Origin: Embleya sp040629175
GTDB lineage: Bacteria; Actinomycetota; Actinomycetes; Streptomycetales; Streptomycetaceae
Length of the DNA stretch: 64,000 bases
Direction of reading: 5' to 3'
Assembly (NCBI RefSeq): GCF_040629175.1
Contig: NZ_JBEXUX010000040.1
Coordinates: forward strand, 31,357-95,356
Below are positions 25,224-32,708 of this stretch, piece by piece (within the stretch, counting starts at the first letter, position 1; each line of letters starts with the position of its first letter). Below the pieces are notes generated by a model. The model worked only from the letters and a program-made list of their open reading frames with translations. It was not told where the DNA came from and did not search any database. The position numbers and the translations under genes were made by a program.

Positions 25224-26125
25224 CGATCCGCGAGGGCCCGGCGGATGCCCTCCTCCAGGGTGATCTGCGGGACGTGGAACGACTTCATGCGGGTCGGGTC
25301 GCCGACCCGGTACGCGACGCCGCGCGGCGCGGCGTGTTCGTGCCGGATCGCGGGCCGGTAGCCGGCTTCGGCAGTGACCATGTCGGCGAACTCGTTGAAC
25401 GAGGTGGCGCGTCCGGTGGCGAGGTTGACCGGGCCGGGCACGTCCTGGTCGACGGCCGTGAGGACCGCGGCGACGATGTCGTCGATGTAGATCCAGTCGC
25501 GGACCTGGTTGCCGTCGCCCCAGATCTCGAAGGGGTCGGCCTGCCGGCGCGCGCGGTCGACGAAAGCCCGGAACGGATACGCGGCGTCCTGGTCGGTGCC
25601 GTAGCCGGAGAACGGCCGGAACACGTGGACGCGGGCGCCGGCGGCTTCGGCGTGGGCGGCGAGCTGCTCCCCCGTCAGCTTGGCCCATCCGTAGGTCTGG
25701 TCCGGGAGTTCGGGGTGGGCAAGGTCGATGTCGGACTCGACCAGGACGCGGCCATCGGGCCCCTGGAGGGCGATGGGGTAGGCGGCCGAGGAGCTGAAGT
25801 AGACGGCGCGGCGGGCCCCGTGGCGGTCGACCAGCCAGCGGAAGAACCAGGCGTCCAGGGCGAGGTTGGTGGCGATCGACAGGGGGCTGCCGTCGATCGA
25901 TCGGCGCCCGCCGACGATCGCGGCGCAGTGAATGGCGAGATCGTAGTGGGTCGGCAGGGCGGCGTAGCCGTCTACGGCCCCGTGGTCGCCGCGGCGGAAG
26001 AGGTGGAGGCAGTCCATGCCGCCGCGGCCGAGGTCGATGCCGGTGACGTCGTCGCCGCGGTCCTCCAGGGCGCGGCGCAGGTGGCGGCCGACGAAGCCCT
26101 CCGAGCCGGTCAGGAGGACCCTCAC
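25220..26125 (-). CDS. NAD-dependent sugar epimerase/dehydratase
   Basis: The 301-residue protein is an extended short-chain dehydrogenase: LLTGSEGFVGRHL gives the GxxGxxG cofactor loop, the active site has SSSAAYP and YGWAKLTGEQ (Tyr-x3-Lys), followed by FRPFSGYGTDQD and DWIYIDDIVAA. These are typical of GDP- or UDP-sugar epimerases. The GTG start overlaps the next gene as GTGA. It would supply a modified sugar nucleotide for the neighbouring glycosyltransferases. Confidence 0.9.
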   Translation of the reverse strand: MRVLLTGSEGFVGRHLRRALEDRGDDVTGIDLGRGGMDCLHLFRRGDHGAVDGYAALPTHYDLAIHCAAIVGGRRSIDGSPLSIATNLALDAWFFRWLVDRHGARRAVYFSSSAAYPIALQGPDGRVLVESDIDLAHPELPDQTYGWAKLTGEQLAAHAEAAGARVHVFRPFSGYGTDQDAAYPFRAFVDRARRQADPFEIWGDGNQVRDWIYIDDIVAAVLTAVDQDVPGPVNLATGRATSFNEFADMVTAEAGYRPAIRHEHAAPRGVAYRVGDPTRMKSFHVPQITLEEGIRRALADR

Positions 26126-26280
26126 GCGGTCTCCTCTGCGGGCCCGGCGCAGGTGTGGTCCAACTCCGGGGCGACTTCGATGCTGGTAGCGGGACTGAAC
26201 TCGACCACCCGCAGGAGGACATCGACGTCTTGGTGGCAGGTGGGGCAGCGGACGACGACGGTGCCGAGATCGGCGGGCAT
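26122..26280 (-). CDS. Small zinc-ribbon-like protein, 52 residues
   Basis: It starts MPADLGTVVVRCPTCHQDVDVLL with GGAGG upstream and ends DHTCAGPAEETA. The CPTC pair and a later HTC could bind zinc. It overlaps the epimerase by 4 bases. Function unknown. Confidence 0.62.
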   Translation of the reverse strand: MPADLGTVVVRCPTCHQDVDVLLRVVEFSPATSIEVAPELDHTCAGPAEETA

Positions 26281-26330
26281 GCGTACCTCCGAGAGGGCGG
26301 GCGGCAGTGATGCGGGTGATGCGGGTGGGT

Positions 26331-26918
26331 CTACGCCCTGACTCCGGCGACGACCTGGAACGGACCGACAAGGGTGTGCGCGCGGATCGCGTAGCCGGCC
26401 TGTTCCAGGAGGGCGGCGTAGCCGCCCCGGTCCCAGGCCCAGGTGTGGAACTCGTAGTGGTCGTCCGAGGTTTCGCCCCACGGCGAGGAGGCGATGAGGA
26501 TCGGTGAGTGTTCGGCGATGCGACGGACGAACGCATGCGGATCCACGAGGTGTTCGAGCATCTCGGTGGCGACGGCGATGTCGCCCCACTCGATGTCGCC
26601 TTCGACGACGTCGCCCAGGCGCACGTCGACACGGCGTTCGTCGCAAGCCGCAGTGACGTTAGTGGGTTGGAGGTCGTAGCCCCAGCCGATGAACGGCTCG
26701 GGCAGGAGGCTGAGGAGGCCGCCGTCGCCCGCCCCGAGGTCGACGACGGTCGTGACGCCGGCTCGGACGCCGGCTCGGACGACGAAGTCGGCGGCGGTGC
26801 GCAGGCGCAGGCCGTGGGCGGCCTGTTCGAGGTGGGGCGCCCGGTCGCGGTCGGCGTACCAGTCCGGTCGGGTGTGCTCGGGGATGGTGCCTTCGGAGAA
26901 CAGGCGGTGCTCGGTCAC
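26331..26918 (-). CDS. SAM-dependent methyltransferase
   Basis: The 195-residue protein has a class I methyltransferase fold. VTTVVDLGAGDGGLLSLL is motif I, GYDLQ is the acidic SAM-binding end of strand 2, and ATEMLEHLVDPHAFVRRI resembles motif IV and beyond in sugar and small-molecule methyltransferases. The GTG overlaps the next stop (GTGA). Its place in the glycan module suggests methylation of a sugar. Confidence 0.83.
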   Translation of the reverse strand: MTEHRLFSEGTIPEHTRPDWYADRDRAPHLEQAAHGLRLRTAADFVVRAGVRAGVTTVVDLGAGDGGLLSLLPEPFIGWGYDLQPTNVTAACDERRVDVRLGDVVEGDIEWGDIAVATEMLEHLVDPHAFVRRIAEHSPILIASSPWGETSDDHYEFHTWAWDRGGYAALLEQAGYAIRAHTLVGPFQVVAGVRA

Positions 26919-27154
26919 GACGGGACCCCGACGTCGAAGCCGGCCGCGGCCAGGTGGGCCTTGACGTCGGCGAAGGCCATGCCCTCGAACGTGATCCAGC
27001 AGCCGCACAAGTCCGAAGCCGAGCACATGTCGCCGCAGGTCTCGCACCGCCATGGTGGGCATTGGCCGCAGTGCTCCGAGGGGAAGCAGTCGGTCGGCGT
27101 GCCATCAGGTCCCGGCTTGGTCGCACCGCAGCCTCGGCACGTCATGATGCTCAC
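26915..27154 (-). CDS. Cysteine-rich zinc-binding protein
   Basis: The 79-residue protein contains about ten Cys residues in CRGCG, CGQCPPWRCETCGDMC and CGCW clusters, likely binding two or more zinc ions. The GTG start overlaps the glycosyltransferase gene stop. The C-terminal part is a short helix. A role in protein contacts within the glycan module is possible. Confidence 0.68.
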   Translation of the reverse strand: MSIMTCRGCGATKPGPDGTPTDCFPSEHCGQCPPWRCETCGDMCSASDLCGCWITFEGMAFADVKAHLAAAGFDVGVPS

Positions 27155-27852
27155 GTGCGACTCCGGATCCGGGCCGCGTCGTTCTCGATGCCGCCGCCCG
27201 CGTCGAACGCCTCGTAGGTGGTCTTGTCGGCGTCGTACATCGCGGGCGCGTTGACCTCGTCGTACCGCTCGTCCCAGGCTGCTTTGCCGGCGCTGGGGTG
27301 CAGGTGCTCGACGAGGACGTGCGGCATGTAGGTGATGGCGTCGAGGGCGCGGCCGAGGTCGAGCCAGTAGTTGTCCAGATACAGGTGGATCAGGCCGGGC
27401 GGGACCATGCGGCCGAGGGTGGTGACGATGTTGCTCGTCATGGCGACCGCGGTGGGCAGGCGTTCGTGCATGAGGCCGTCGTCGCCGTAGACGATCCCTG
27501 CGCCGCGCTCGGCGCGCAGGCGGTCGAGCTCGGCGAGCATCGCGGCGTCCCAGCCGGTGGTGCGGGGCCGGTGGTCGTCGCCCATGAACGCGATCGCCCG
27601 GTACCCGGGGGCGTGGTCGGCGGCAAGGGCGTTGAGGGTGCCGCCCAGGCGCAGCCGGGGGCCGACCGCCAGGAACACGGCGGGTTCGTTGTGGGCGTCG
27701 ACGAGGGCGCGGTAGGCGGGGAGTTCGGGGTCGTCGTCGTCCACGCCCAGGAGGAGGTCGGTGCCGTCCGCGACGTCCCAGGTGTCGAGGAGGTCGGCGA
27801 TCGCGTGGGGTCGGCCGCGGGTGGGGACGATGACGAGGAGGTCGCGGGTCAC
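27151..27852 (-). CDS. GT2-family glycosyltransferase
   Basis: The 233-residue protein begins MTRDLLVIVPTRGRPHAIADLL, the classical GT2 opening, with VDDDDPEL and AFMGDDHRPRT acidic motifs and IVYGDDGL further on. The C-terminal YMPHVLVEHLHP segment is typical of phage GT2 proteins. Its start is GTG. It is the most upstream enzyme of the glycan operon. Confidence 0.83.
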   Translation of the reverse strand: MTRDLLVIVPTRGRPHAIADLLDTWDVADGTDLLLGVDDDDPELPAYRALVDAHNEPAVFLAVGPRLRLGGTLNALAADHAPGYRAIAFMGDDHRPRTTGWDAAMLAELDRLRAERGAGIVYGDDGLMHERLPTAVAMTSNIVTTLGRMVPPGLIHLYLDNYWLDLGRALDAITYMPHVLVEHLHPSAGKAAWDERYDEVNAPAMYDADKTTYEAFDAGGGIENDAARIRSRT

Positions 27853-27895
27853 TGCTGCTCCGTCGGGTGGCGGGCGCCGGGGCGCGGCGGGTGGG

Positions 27896-28198
27896 TCAGC
27901 GTTCGATGGTCGTCAACTGCGTGCCGTCGGCGCGGTACCAGGTGACGCCGGCGAGGCGGACCTCTCCCGGCGACGGATCCGTCAAGTCGAACGACGGCCA
28001 TGTCACGGTGAAATAGGGAGACAGGACCTCCGCACCCTCGGGCACGTTGCGCATGCGGAGGCACATGCGGACCGTTTCGTCGGCCTCGACGCGTGCATCG
28101 ACGACGACGGCGTCGAGAAGCTTGAGACAGGTCAGGGCTTCGACCACAACATCGCGATGGACCGCCAGGTCGACAAGCTTCTCGGGCAGGCGCGTCAC
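27896..28198 (-). CDS. Hypothetical protein, 100 residues
   Basis: It starts at a GTG overlapping the upstream stop as GTGA and is a beta-rich protein (VVVDARVEADETVRMCLRMRNV, VTWPSFDLTD). Together with the next two genes it forms a set of small beta proteins between fibre and glycan genes; they may be tail-associated. No domain recognised. Confidence 0.58.
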   Translation of the reverse strand: MTRLPEKLVDLAVHRDVVVEALTCLKLLDAVVVDARVEADETVRMCLRMRNVPEGAEVLSPYFTVTWPSFDLTDPSPGEVRLAGVTWYRADGTQLTTIER

Positions 28199-28458
28199 GG
28201 CTGTTCCGCGGTGTCGATGGCGTACTCGACGAGGTGGGCGCCCAGTCCCTCGTGGGTGCGGCCGAGGAACATGACCGCGAGTTCGTCCTCGTCGGCGGTG
28301 CGCACGTCGAGGGCCGGGTGTTCGGGGAGGGTGACGCCGGCGCGAGCGAAGCTCTTGCGGGCCAGGTCCTCGATGAGGGGTACGGGCAGGCCGTCGGGAT
28401 GGGCCTGGACGGTGTAGGGGATCCGGCAGCGGATGCGGCGAGGGGCGGTGTCGGGCAC
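28195..28458 (-). CDS. Hypothetical protein, 87 residues
   Basis: GTG start (VPDTAPRRIRCRIPYTVQAHPDG). Alpha/beta character with ADEDELAVMFLGRTHEG in the middle. Overlaps the next gene by 4 bases. Function unknown; contextual link to tail fibre genes only. Confidence 0.58.
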   Translation of the reverse strand: MPDTAPRRIRCRIPYTVQAHPDGLPVPLIEDLARKSFARAGVTLPEHPALDVRTADEDELAVMFLGRTHEGLGAHLVEYAIDTAEQP

Positions 28459-28470
28459 GGTGTGGCTCCG

Positions 28471-28773
28471 TCAGGTGATGGCGAGGATGCCGACGGGTTC
28501 GACGACGAGTTCGGGTGGTGCGTCGATGCGCAGCCACACGACGTGGGTTCCGACGGCAGGGGTGACGGTGCCCTCGGGTCCGACGAGGATCTGCGCCCTG
28601 GGGCCGTCCCACTCCCCCGAGGTCCAGTCGGCTTCGGCGGGTCGGGTGTCGCGGTCGACGAACGCGAACTCGACGCCCCAGCCGTGGTCGGGTGCGGCGC
28701 CGGCGCGGGCGACGGGGACGGCAAGGTGCTTGCGGGTGAGGCGGTTGCGCCGGACTTCTACGAGGGTGATCAC
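28471..28773 (-). CDS. Hypothetical protein, 100 residues
   Basis: GTG start (VITLVEVRRNRLTRKHLAVPV). The centre has WGVEFAFVDRDTRPAEADW and the end is beta-rich (THVVWLRIDAPPELVV), reminiscent of phage proteins that carry Ig-like or decoration folds. It lies 10 bases after the fibre gene. No firm family. Confidence 0.58.
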   Translation of the reverse strand: MITLVEVRRNRLTRKHLAVPVARAGAAPDHGWGVEFAFVDRDTRPAEADWTSGEWDGPRAQILVGPEGTVTPAVGTHVVWLRIDAPPELVVEPVGILAIT

Positions 28774-28783
28774 GCGGTGCCTC

Positions 28784-30070
28784 TCATGCGAGGGCGCCGA
28801 GGTTCCACGGGTCCGCGAGCGCGCCCAGGCTGATGTCGTGGCTGTGGTCGCCGGCCGCGCGGACGGTGGGGCTGCCGAAGGTCGTGCCGGTCGGGATGCC
28901 GGTCGGGTGCAGGGTGACCGGCGCCGGGGCGGCGGTGGGGGTTCCGACCGTTGCGGTGGCCGGGATGCCGGACGGGTGCAGGACGACGGTGCCGGTGAGC
29001 GTGGGCGTCCCGGTGGAGGTTCCGCCGGGGATGCCGGTGGGGCCGAGAGTGACGGTTCCCGGGGTGAGCGTGGGTGCGCCGGCGTCGGAATCGGCGGGGG
29101 TGCCGGCAGGGGCCAGGGTCGCCGCGGCGGTGAGTCCGGGCGTGCCCGTCGCGGTCGTGGCCGGTGTGCCGGAGGGCGAGATGGTTATGCTCTCGCGAGT
29201 GACGGCGGGTTCGCCGACCATCGCGGTGGTGTCGGTCGCGGTGGGGCCGAGAACGGCCCGCGCGGTGACGCCGGGAGCACCGAGGGCGGCGGCGGGGACG
29301 ATGCCCGTCGGGCCCAGGGTGAGCGTGGCCGCGGTGACCGTCGGCGTTCCGACTGCGGAGGTCTGCGGGATGCCCTGGGGCGCAAGGGTGACCGTGTTCG
29401 GCGTGACGGTGGGTGTCCCGGCCGCGGTGGTCGAGGCGATGGCCGTCGGGCCGAGGGTGACGGTTCTCGGGGTGAGCGTGGGAGTGCCCGGGGTCGCGGT
29501 CGAGGCGATGCCGGTGGGCCCCAGGGTGGTGCCGTTGGGGTCGACGTCGGTGACGGTCACGTCGCTGTAGTAGTTGTTCGCGTTGAACGTGCTCGCGGGC
29601 GCCTGGCGGGTCGGCCCGTACTCGTAGCGGCCCTGGCCCAGCGGTGCGCCGGCGATGGCGGCGTTGGACGGGGCGGTGAGGATGCCGTTGGTGTGTCCGC
29701 TCGCTCCGGGTCCGGTGGACCAGTAGGCGGCGACGCCGGCGGCGTAGCGGGAGGGGTGGTGGATCGAGAGGATGTACCGGACGCCGGCCGTGAGTTGGAC
29801 GGGCGTGGTGATCGTCGCGGTCTGCCAACCGGTGCCGGTCGGCGTGAACGTCACGACGGTTCCCGCGACTTCGACGCCGGTCGCGGCGAGGTAGACGGAG
29901 CCGGTGACAGTTCCGGTCTCGGCGACGGTGGCCCGCCAGTAGTGGAGCGCCTTGACCCAGCCGGTTGCGGAGAGCATGAACTCGGTCCCCAGGGAGACCG
30001 GGGTCTCCTCGGCCTCGGAGGTGGCCGGGCCCGTGACGGTCGCGTGGTTCCAGATGCTGAGGTCGGCCAC
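28784..30070 (-). CDS. Tail fibre / adhesin with DUF4082-like head and degenerate repeats
   Basis: The 428-residue protein has an N-terminal domain (residues 1-160) with SIWNHATVTGPATSEAEETPVSLG, like DUF4082 domains of surface proteins. The rest is about ten copies of a 20-25-residue unit of the form LGPTGI--T--GTPTVT---V, and it ends in a short His-containing tail (GDHSHDISLG). Such low-complexity Thr/Pro repeats suggest a fibrous rod. The start is GTG. It is probably a receptor-binding or decoration fibre, and the glycan genes next door may modify it. Confidence 0.72.
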   Translation of the reverse strand: MADLSIWNHATVTGPATSEAEETPVSLGTEFMLSATGWVKALHYWRATVAETGTVTGSVYLAATGVEVAGTVVTFTPTGTGWQTATITTPVQLTAGVRYILSIHHPSRYAAGVAAYWSTGPGASGHTNGILTAPSNAAIAGAPLGQGRYEYGPTRQAPASTFNANNYYSDVTVTDVDPNGTTLGPTGIASTATPGTPTLTPRTVTLGPTAIASTTAAGTPTVTPNTVTLAPQGIPQTSAVGTPTVTAATLTLGPTGIVPAAALGAPGVTARAVLGPTATDTTAMVGEPAVTRESITISPSGTPATTATGTPGLTAAATLAPAGTPADSDAGAPTLTPGTVTLGPTGIPGGTSTGTPTLTGTVVLHPSGIPATATVGTPTAAPAPVTLHPTGIPTGTTFGSPTVRAAGDHSHDISLGALADPWNLGALA

Positions 30071-30101
30071 GGTTCACCCCCGGCTGGCAATTCCCCGAGG
30101 C

Positions 30102-30770
30102 TCACTCGTGGCAGCGACACCCGGCGCAGTGGTAGTCGCTCGCCCGAATGCCCGCCGGATCCTTGGTCTTGATCCGCCAAAGCTCCAGATTTTCTGGGCG
30201 ATTATCGTCACGTCGTCCATTCTTGTGATGGACGCGCTCGGCAGGAAGCAGATCGCGGCCAAGCAATTGGGCTAGGACGAGCCGATGTTCCAATACCCAG
30301 TGGCCTTGCACCTTGATGATTACGTAGCCGCTGCTGGTGGCCCGTCGGGTGCCCTCCGGGCAAACTCGAACACCCGTCATGTTCTTGCCGATGGCCCCGC
30401 ACGACCGTGAGCAATATCTCCGCCCGGACGACTGCTTGGCAATGAACGTGCCTTGACACGTCGCACAGGTGAACGAAGTCCGACGCGCACGCAATGCCTC
30501 GGATGCGCACTTGGTGGAACAGTACTTGCGACGGCCCGGCTGAATCGCTGCCGCACAGATGAGACATGCCGGCCGTGGCTTCACCGCACCATGGCGATAC
30601 CAACACGTTGTGGTGCAGTATCGCTGACCACGCCCCGTGGTTCCGGTCCGCTGGAATATCGAGCCGCACCCGGCACACTCGGTCGACCCGTTCCGACATC
30701 GCGCCGAGCAATACGTCTGTCTATTGCTATTCGGTTTGAATATCGAACCGCATTCGATGCAGGTTTTCAC
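30102..30770 (-). CDS. HNH homing-type endonuclease with N-terminal zinc fingers
   Basis: The 222-residue protein begins with several CxxC modules (CIECGSIF, YCSARC, CAGCGSIF, YCSTKC and others) that likely bind zinc and DNA. The C-terminal domain has HWVLEHRLVLAQLLGR and AERVHHKNGRRDDNRPENLEL, the HNH active site. Base composition is clearly less GC-rich than its neighbours and codon use differs, so it is probably a recent mobile insertion between tail genes. The start codon is GTG. No interrupted gene is seen. Confidence 0.88.
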   Translation of the reverse strand: MKTCIECGSIFKPNSNRQTYCSARCRNGSTECAGCGSIFQRTGTTGRGQRYCTTTCWYRHGAVKPRPACLICAAAIQPGRRKYCSTKCASEALRARRTSFTCATCQGTFIAKQSSGRRYCSRSCGAIGKNMTGVRVCPEGTRRATSSGYVIIKVQGHWVLEHRLVLAQLLGRDLLPAERVHHKNGRRDDNRPENLELWRIKTKDPAGIRASDYHCAGCRCHE

Positions 30771-30788
30771 GGGGTCATTCTATCGAAT

Positions 30789-31193
30789 TCACAAGGCTAG
30801 GATCCGACTGGACCCGTTGTCCCATGAAATCGTTACGTCCGCTCCGTTGGGCGTGTATGGGAGTCCCGTGCCCGAATCGATGTAGGCGATGAGGCTGCTT
30901 GTGGACGCGGTGCCGGTGTCTTTGTAGACGACGATCGCCTCGACGGTGGTGCCGGTGACGCCGGTGATGGTCACGTCGGCTGCGTCGAACACGCCGTTGG
31001 TGATCGTCTTGGAGGCGAGGGCGCCGGAGGTGGCGATGCGCGCGGGGGCGGGCACGTCGGACAGGTTGGCGTGGGCCGCGCTGTAGGTGTAGGCGCCGGT
31101 GTCGACCAGAACGGCCTTGACGGTGTCGGAGGTCAGGTTGATGCCGGCGGACAGGAACGCCTGCTTGGCCGAGGGGTAGAGCGAGTTGGCCAT
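30789..31193 (-). CDS. Phage minor structural protein, 134 residues
   Basis: It starts MANSLYPSAKQAFLSAGINLTSDTVKAVLVD and is Thr/Ala/Ser-rich with IAYIDSGTGLPYTPNGADVTI near the end. I recognise this type as a small protein commonly found with tail fibre genes of actinophages. It is the first gene of the minus-strand tail-fibre run and faces a divergent plus-strand gene. Confidence 0.7.
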   Translation of the reverse strand: MANSLYPSAKQAFLSAGINLTSDTVKAVLVDTGAYTYSAAHANLSDVPAPARIATSGALASKTITNGVFDAADVTITGVTGTTVEAIVVYKDTGTASTSSLIAYIDSGTGLPYTPNGADVTISWDNGSSRILAL

Positions 31194-31252
31194 GGGGCCC
31201 TCCGTATCCGGGAAACCGGGACTTCCGTGCGGCGGAGCCCTACGCTGCGCCG

Positions 31253-31798
31253 GTGATCAACGACATCGAGTGGGGCGATGCGCCCACGTGGATCGGCGCC
31301 ATCGGCGCGTCCCTTGCGGCCTGGGCCGCCTTCTGGACGCTGAACAGTCAGCGCCGGCAGATCGCCGCCCAACAGGCGTTCATCGAGGAACAGTCCGATG
31401 TCCTGGCGCTGCAACGGGCCGCTTTGATCCAGGACGCCGAGGACCGGCGCACTGCGCAGGCCCGCATGGTCAGGGTGCAGGCGCGCATGCGCGGGTACAC
31501 CTGGCGCGTGTGCGTCGTCAACAACAGCGATCAGCCGATCAGCGAGGTGAACGCGCGCTTCGGCGAGGGATATCCGACAGCCGAGGCGCTCGTCACCGGC
31601 ACGGCGAACGAGCGGGAGATCCGGATGGGGGTTCCCGTCGCGTTCCTGGGTCCCGGACGCACGGCGTTCCTGGACTCGCCGTCGCTTTCGGAGGCGACGC
31701 TCGAAGCATCGCCGCCCACCGTGACGTTCGTCGGCGTAGACGGCACCACGTGGGAGACCGACCAGCACAACCACGTGCGGCCGGCGTCTGCGCCGTAG
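31253..31798 (+). CDS. Membrane-anchored hypothetical protein
   Basis: The 181-residue product starts at a GTG (VINDIEWGDAPTWIG). It has one N-terminal membrane helix (IGAIGASLAAWAAFWTL), then a coiled coil (NSQRRQIAAQQAFIEEQ) and a beta-rich domain with VCVVNNSDQPISEV. This layout is common in actinobacterial chromosomal proteins of unknown role. As a single plus-strand gene among minus-strand genes, it may be a moron with its own promoter in the 60-base divergent gap. Confidence 0.7.
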   Translation: MINDIEWGDAPTWIGAIGASLAAWAAFWTLNSQRRQIAAQQAFIEEQSDVLALQRAALIQDAEDRRTAQARMVRVQARMRGYTWRVCVVNNSDQPISEVNARFGEGYPTAEALVTGTANEREIRMGVPVAFLGPGRTAFLDSPSLSEATLEASPPTVTFVGVDGTTWETDQHNHVRPASAP

Positions 31799-31954
31799 GT
31801 GAACTCGCGGGCGGGGGCCTGCTCGACGACACCAGGCTGCGCCACAACCAGCGGTGTCGGAGCGGCCTCCGCCGCCCGCGAGAGGGGTCGACGCCCCGGG
31901 AGTTCGGGCGGGGCGTCGAGTTCGGGGATGCCGCGGTGCGGCGTTGGTGAACGG

Positions 31955-32173
31955 TCAGGCCGCCGCGGCGTGTTGGGGTTTCGGCGGGGCCTTCATCGGC
32001 CCGTTACTCGAATCCCAGGGTGTCAACTCGCGGATGTCGTAGCGGACCTTGTGGGGGCCGATCACGTGCTTCGTCAAGCGGCCTTCCAGGCCCCAGCGGC
32101 GAATGGTGCCCACCGGTCGACCGGTCCAGTCGGAGGCGACCTGGTCGTCGACCAGGTACATCTCGGGAGGCAT
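31955..32173 (-). CDS. Small winged-helix / excisionase-like DNA-binding protein
   Basis: The 72-residue protein starts MPPEMYLVDDQVASDWTGRPVGTIRRWGLEGRLTKH, a MerR- or excisionase-type HTH in which a tyrosine or tryptophan-rich turn is followed by the recognition helix. GGGGGTGG lies before the ATG; an earlier ATG at 32191 would place the start within a terminator. It ends in a Pro/Ala tail. Likely a transcription regulator. Confidence 0.68.
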   Translation of the reverse strand: MPPEMYLVDDQVASDWTGRPVGTIRRWGLEGRLTKHVIGPHKVRYDIRELTPWDSSNGPMKAPPKPQHAAAA

Positions 32174-32194
32174 CGAACCACCCCCGGACATGCG

Positions 32195-32217
32195 AAAAGG
32201 CCGCCCTTGCGGACGGC
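32195..32217 (-). terminator. Intrinsic terminator
   Basis: On the minus strand GGCCGTCC and GGGCGGCC pair (one G-T) around a GCAA tetraloop and are followed by TTTT. It ends transcripts from the Ro60 side before the small HTH gene. Confidence 0.78.
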
Positions 32218-32284
32218 CCTGTGAGTGCAAGATCACCAGTAGAGCAGAGAGTATGTTCACTCGGCGTCGGGCGCAAGTCGCCCG

Positions 32285-32614
32285 TCAGGAATCCGCGTGC
32301 CCGCGCTCGAACCACGGCCATTCGCCGGTCTCGGCGAAGCGGTCGAGGACGGCGTTCTGTTCATCGATCAAAGGCGCGTCGGAAACGACGTAGAGCTGTC
32401 TGTCACCGGCAGGACCGAGCGCGCGCCCGAAATAGCGGCCGGACAACACCAGGGGGGCATATCCCGGTACCTGCTCGCGAATGCGTGTGTGCAGGTCATC
32501 GACCGCCGTGAGGTCCATGGCGTCCAGGCCGCCCATCTCGGCGGTGTGCGCGATCGTGTAGTTCTCGCCGCCAGGGGCGAGGATCCCGGTGTATCTGCCT
32601 GACAACTCCGCCAT
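32285..32614 (-). CDS. Hypothetical protein downstream of Ro60, 109 residues
   Basis: It starts MAELSGRYTGILAPGGENYTIAHTAEM with AAGGAG upstream and is an acidic alpha/beta protein with QLYVVSDAPLIDEQNAVLDRF. It is the only gene between Ro60 and the terminator, so it belongs to the Ro60 transcription unit. No domain recognised, which makes it a candidate Ro60-linked protein. Confidence 0.65.
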   Translation of the reverse strand: MAELSGRYTGILAPGGENYTIAHTAEMGGLDAMDLTAVDDLHTRIREQVPGYAPLVLSGRYFGRALGPAGDRQLYVVSDAPLIDEQNAVLDRFAETGEWPWFERGHADS

Positions 32615-32708
32615 GGTGGCTCCTTCGCCGATCGGCTGCGCGCTCGCGGCACGGGCCTGCCATGGTGCCGGCGGGGTGGGCGGAATCCAAGATCCACCCA
32701 CCCCCCGA

